The position numbers and the translations under genes were made by a program. DNA of 27,332 bases from the NCBI GenBank assembly GCA_946626265.1, contig CAMOUE010000006.1, positions 1-27,332 on the forward strand, in the 5' to 3' direction. The notes beneath the pieces are model-generated. The model made no database searches, was not told the DNA's origin, and was given only the letters and a program-made list of their open reading frames with translations. Positions 24,759 through 27,332 of this stretch are shown piece after piece. This DNA is from an uncultured Eggerthellaceae bacterium (GTDB lineage Bacteria > Actinomycetota > Coriobacteriia > Coriobacteriales > Eggerthellaceae). The first letter of the stretch is position 1. Each line of letters opens with the position of its first letter.

Positions 24759-26912
24759 GTGAACGTCCGCAGTGAAACACTCAAACGTCTCGTGCTCGTC
24801 ATGCACGACCTCGTTGCCCTTCTGGTAATCGGATTTATTCTAGCTTGCGGGTTCACGGTTCCGGCGTATGCCTACGTCGACCCGTCGGTCATGACCTATA
24901 CCATCCAGGCGCTCGCCGGCGTCGCCGTTGCACTCGGCGCCGTCGCGGGCGTTGCGTTCAGGCGAACGCGCCGAGCGCTCATGCGCATGCTGCATATCGA
25001 CGAGAACGCGAACAAGGAAGTCGAGGGAGACGTCCATCGCATCCGCGACGGTGTTGCGCTCGCCGCCGCGAACGAGGCCGCTGCGACGGCGAAGGCGCAG
25101 ACCGGGCGTTCTTCCCGGCGCGGTGCAAAGCAATCGGTGCTCGACGCTTATCGACCGAAGTGGTGGCAACGGCTCATCTTGTCGGCGATTGTGTCGGCGT
25201 TCGTCGTGTTTACGCTGTTCGTCGTGGCGCCGTACGAGATTATCTCCGCGAGTAAGGGCAGCCTGGCATTCGGCTTGCGCGACCTCTGGCAGCCGATCGC
25301 GATTTACTCGGTCGCGCTCGCCGGCATCCTTATCGTGGTTTTGACGTTGCTGCGCGGTCGCGCCTTCAATGCGGCGCTCATCATCTTGTTCTCGTTCGGT
25401 CTGTGCTGCTACGTTCAGGCGATGTTCTTGAACACGGGTCTGCCGAGCGCCGATGGCCGGGCCATCACGTGGACCGACTATCAGAAGCCGACGATAATCT
25501 CCGCAATCGTGTGGATTGCTCTGCTCGCCGTGCCGCTCGAGCTCAGCCGACTCAACCGTAAGGCCGCTCAGGGCGTGGCCGCAATCGTCTCGGTCGCGCT
25601 CGTCATCGTACAGGGCGTTGGCGTGGCGAGCCTGTTTGCCGCGCTCGAAGAGGCGCCTGTGGCCGATGGCAAAACCGTGTATACGGCAGACCAGTACATC
25701 CTCACCGAACAGGACATGTTCACGGTGTCGCCGAAGAGCAATGTCATCGTGTTGTGCCTCGACACGTACGATACGAACTTCTTGCTGCGCGTTCAGCAGA
25801 TTGCGCCCGAGCTTTTCGACGAGCTCACGGGCTTCACGTGGTATCAGGATTCCGCGGGCTCGATGATTCCCACGCGTTACGGCGCTCCGTTCCTTTACAC
25901 GGGCACGTATCCCATACCTGGTGAAGATATTCACGAATGGCTGGTGAACCGGCACGAAAGGTCGACGTTCCTTTCCGATCTGCACGATGCGAACTATTCG
26001 ATCGGCTTGTATACGGACACGACCGGCACGGCAAGCATGCCCGAGGACCGCGTACGCGAGGTCGTGTACGACAAGACCGTCAACATCAAGCCGCCCGAGG
26101 AGGACGCGCCGAGCGTTCTCGACGAGCGTGGCATGATCAAGGCGATGGCGACCTGCGCCCTTTATCGTGATTTGCCCTGGCTGGCGAAGCCGTTCTGCTG
26201 GTTCTATACCGACGAGATCAATAACGCCATGACCGTGGATTACGAAACGATACCTCAGAATTGGGTTCCTTACACAATTGACGATGCGGCTTGGTTCAGC
26301 AAGTTGCAGTCCCAGGGTCTCTCGATCGATCCGAATGCCGACGAATACGCTGGAGCATATAGGTTCATCCATTTGCTCGGACCCCACGGACCCTATTCGA
26401 TTGACGAAGAGGGCAATGGCATCGAGCCGGGGACGGGAAACCTCGACTCCGTCGCGCAAGGTTCGTTGTATATGGTGGACGATTACATCCGCCGCCTTAA
26501 GGAGCTCGGCGTGTACGACCAGAGCACGATTATCATTACGGCGGATCATGGCGATTGGTATATCACGCAGGCTCCTTTGACGATTCCGACAACTCCGATA
26601 ATGCTTGCCAAGCCGGCTTATGCGCCTGACGAGCCGATGAAGATTTCGAAGGCGCCGATTAGCGCCTACGACGTGCTTGCCACGTGCATGAAAGGCGTCG
26701 AGGGTGCCGATGTCGAGAAGTACGGCCGACCGCTCGAGGATTATGCCGAAGGAGAGGAGCGCGATCGTCGCTACATCATGACAACGAGCGATGGCGTGCA
26801 CGATGTCAGCCTGCTCGAGTACTCGATTACGGGCGACGTTCTCGATATGGGGAACTGGCACTTGACTGGAAACGAATGGACGTACCCTCCGAGTGGATCG
26901 GGTATGGAATAG
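24759..26912 (+). CDS. Membrane-anchored sulfatase/alkaline-phosphatase superfamily enzyme, LTA-synthase-like
   Basis: A 717-residue protein. Membrane helices lie at about 11-34, 47-67, 138-157, 177-198, 203-224, 245-262 and 272-296. After the first is YVDPSVMTYTIQALAG, a segment I associate with cell-surface polymer enzymes. The extracellular domain (about 325-690) has alkaline-phosphatase-superfamily metal sites Asp335 (IVLCLDTYDT), His538/His543 (HLLGPHGPY) and Asp596-His597 (TADHGD). Thr372 in MIPTRYGAP is the likely nucleophile. A threonine, rather than the Cys/Ser of sulfatases, suggests phosphotransfer as in LtaS-type enzymes. Probable role: transfer or hydrolysis of phosphoglycerol or phosphoethanolamine groups outside the membrane. 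The start is GTG, 6 bp after the YidC-fusion stop, with GGGGAG inside that gene. It is clearly co-transcribed. Confidence 0.85.
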   Translation: MNVRSETLKRLVLVMHDLVALLVIGFILACGFTVPAYAYVDPSVMTYTIQALAGVAVALGAVAGVAFRRTRRALMRMLHIDENANKEVEGDVHRIRDGVALAAANEAAATAKAQTGRSSRRGAKQSVLDAYRPKWWQRLILSAIVSAFVVFTLFVVAPYEIISASKGSLAFGLRDLWQPIAIYSVALAGILIVVLTLLRGRAFNAALIILFSFGLCCYVQAMFLNTGLPSADGRAITWTDYQKPTIISAIVWIALLAVPLELSRLNRKAAQGVAAIVSVALVIVQGVGVASLFAALEEAPVADGKTVYTADQYILTEQDMFTVSPKSNVIVLCLDTYDTNFLLRVQQIAPELFDELTGFTWYQDSAGSMIPTRYGAPFLYTGTYPIPGEDIHEWLVNRHERSTFLSDLHDANYSIGLYTDTTGTASMPEDRVREVVYDKTVNIKPPEEDAPSVLDERGMIKAMATCALYRDLPWLAKPFCWFYTDEINNAMTVDYETIPQNWVPYTIDDAAWFSKLQSQGLSIDPNADEYAGAYRFIHLLGPHGPYSIDEEGNGIEPGTGNLDSVAQGSLYMVDDYIRRLKELGVYDQSTIIITADHGDWYITQAPLTIPTTPIMLAKPAYAPDEPMKISKAPISAYDVLATCMKGVEGADVEKYGRPLEDYAEGEERDRRYIMTTSDGVHDVSLLEYSITGDVLDMGNWHLTGNEWTYPPSGSGME

Positions 26913-26922
26913 CGAAACCTGA

Positions 26923-26987
26923 ATCCATCTATATATAGAGATAGGGCCGCAATGACGATGCGGCCCTATCTCTATATATAGATGGAT
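26923..26987 (+). terminator. Perfect 29-bp-stem hairpin, probable terminator
   Basis: The arms 26923-26951 and 26959-26987 are exact inverted copies around a 7-nt loop (ATGACGA). The inner 8 bp are GC-rich (GGGCCGCA/TGCGGCCC), and the outer part is AT-rich (CTATATATAG). The downstream inner arm is followed by TATCTCTATATA, which can act as a weak U-tract. It starts 11 bp after the last stop and, being symmetrical, could work in both directions. The stem is much longer than an ordinary terminator. Confidence 0.7.
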
Positions 26988-27332
26988 AGTTCTCGGCTCC
27001 CTTCCACTCTGAATGGGTATGAAATGTGAATTATCAATCAAACGGGTCCCGACGGATTAACTCTCGAGCCGCACCCCAATCCCATCCCGCATGAAAACAG
27101 AGTGCGAATTTGGGTGTCAAAATGGATGCCCAATCGCAGAAAGTTGAAGTATGGAGGCGCTGTGAGTGCCTACACGGAGCCGCGTGTGTCTAGCTTTTGA
27201 GACTCCGAAATTCCGAGCAAACCTATAGCTTGTGTTTTGAAAAGATAAAACCACATCCTTTAGGATGCAGAAATAAGGTTTTGTCGGCTTTGTGGAGAAG
27301 CGCGCGAACCGTTGACCCGCGGGGCGGGGGAG
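26988..27332. other. Right-hand region without a convincing gene
   Basis: These 345 bases are AT-richer than the rest. A small hairpin CATCC-TTTA-GGATG (27054 onward is featureless; the hairpin is at 27254-27267) is nested in AAAACC/GGTTTT (27247-27252, 27277-27282). Read on the minus strand it is followed by TTTTATCTTTT and could be a terminator for a gene beyond the right edge. A minus-strand frame with no start (71 codons) is open from the edge to a TGA at 27117. It contains YRFARNFGVSKARHTRLR but has no support as a gene. I see no tRNA, promoter or plus-strand gene. Confidence 0.4.

Noticed and set aside
24840..27041. Minus-strand 733-codon frame opposite the sulfatase-like gene
   Set aside because: Arg/His-rich composition, no domain pattern, runs through the terminal hairpin and is explained by codon bias on the other strand.

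Overview
The window looks like chromosomal DNA of a high-GC Gram-positive actinobacterium, most likely of the class Coriobacteriia (Eggerthellales-like). This is inferred from three things: an actinobacterial fhaA-fhaB-pstP-rodA/pbpA-pknB cell-wall signalling operon, a Firmicutes-style glycogen operon that includes glgD, and strong GC bias at third codon positions with frequent GTG and TTG starts. No database search was possible, so the taxonomic call is an inference.

Left third (3-7962, minus strand). A promoter upstream of fhaA drives fhaA, fhaB, pstP, a single-polypeptide SEDS glycosyltransferase/class B PBP fusion, and a PASTA kinase (pknB). A tRNA-Arg(CCU) with its own promoter follows. 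The order matches the mycobacterial fhaA-fhaB-pstP-rodA-pbpA-pknA-pknB cluster, except that rodA and pbpA are fused, pknA is absent, and PknB has an extra extracellular beta-rich domain after its PASTA repeats. Kinase, phosphatase and two phosphothreonine readers flank the peptidoglycan polymerase they would be expected to control.

Middle (about 8185-9461). A tRNA-Thr(CGU) has a clear promoter, a leader hairpin and an intrinsic terminator. It is followed by about 1.1 kb without an intact gene. That stretch holds a 14-bp tandem repeat, two elaborate palindromic elements each built from four copies of a roughly 20-bp motif, a GC-rich direct repeat, and the 3' remnant of a protein gene. A small cupin gene closes the region.

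Glycogen region (9998-21372, plus strand). glgB, glgC, glgD, glgA and glgP lie in the order known from Bacillus subtilis, followed by a GH13 alpha-glucanase. Together they make ADP-glucose, polymerise it, branch the polymer and degrade it. GlgA has an unusual N-terminal extension of about 245 residues (a Lys/Ala/Pro repeat, then an acidic Ala/Glu/Pro stretch), and GlgB has a Lys-rich C-terminal tail.

Right end (21347-27332). A CCA-adding enzyme gene on the minus strand overlaps the end of the GH13 gene tail to tail. On the plus strand a two-gene unit follows: a YidC/Oxa1-type membrane domain fused to a CDP-glycerol glycerophosphotransferase domain, then a membrane-anchored alkaline-phosphatase/sulfatase-superfamily enzyme resembling LTA synthases. 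This pair is the best candidate for an undescribed system, probably making or modifying a glycerol-phosphate-type surface polymer. It ends at a perfect 29-bp-stem hairpin. The last 345 bases hold no convincing gene.
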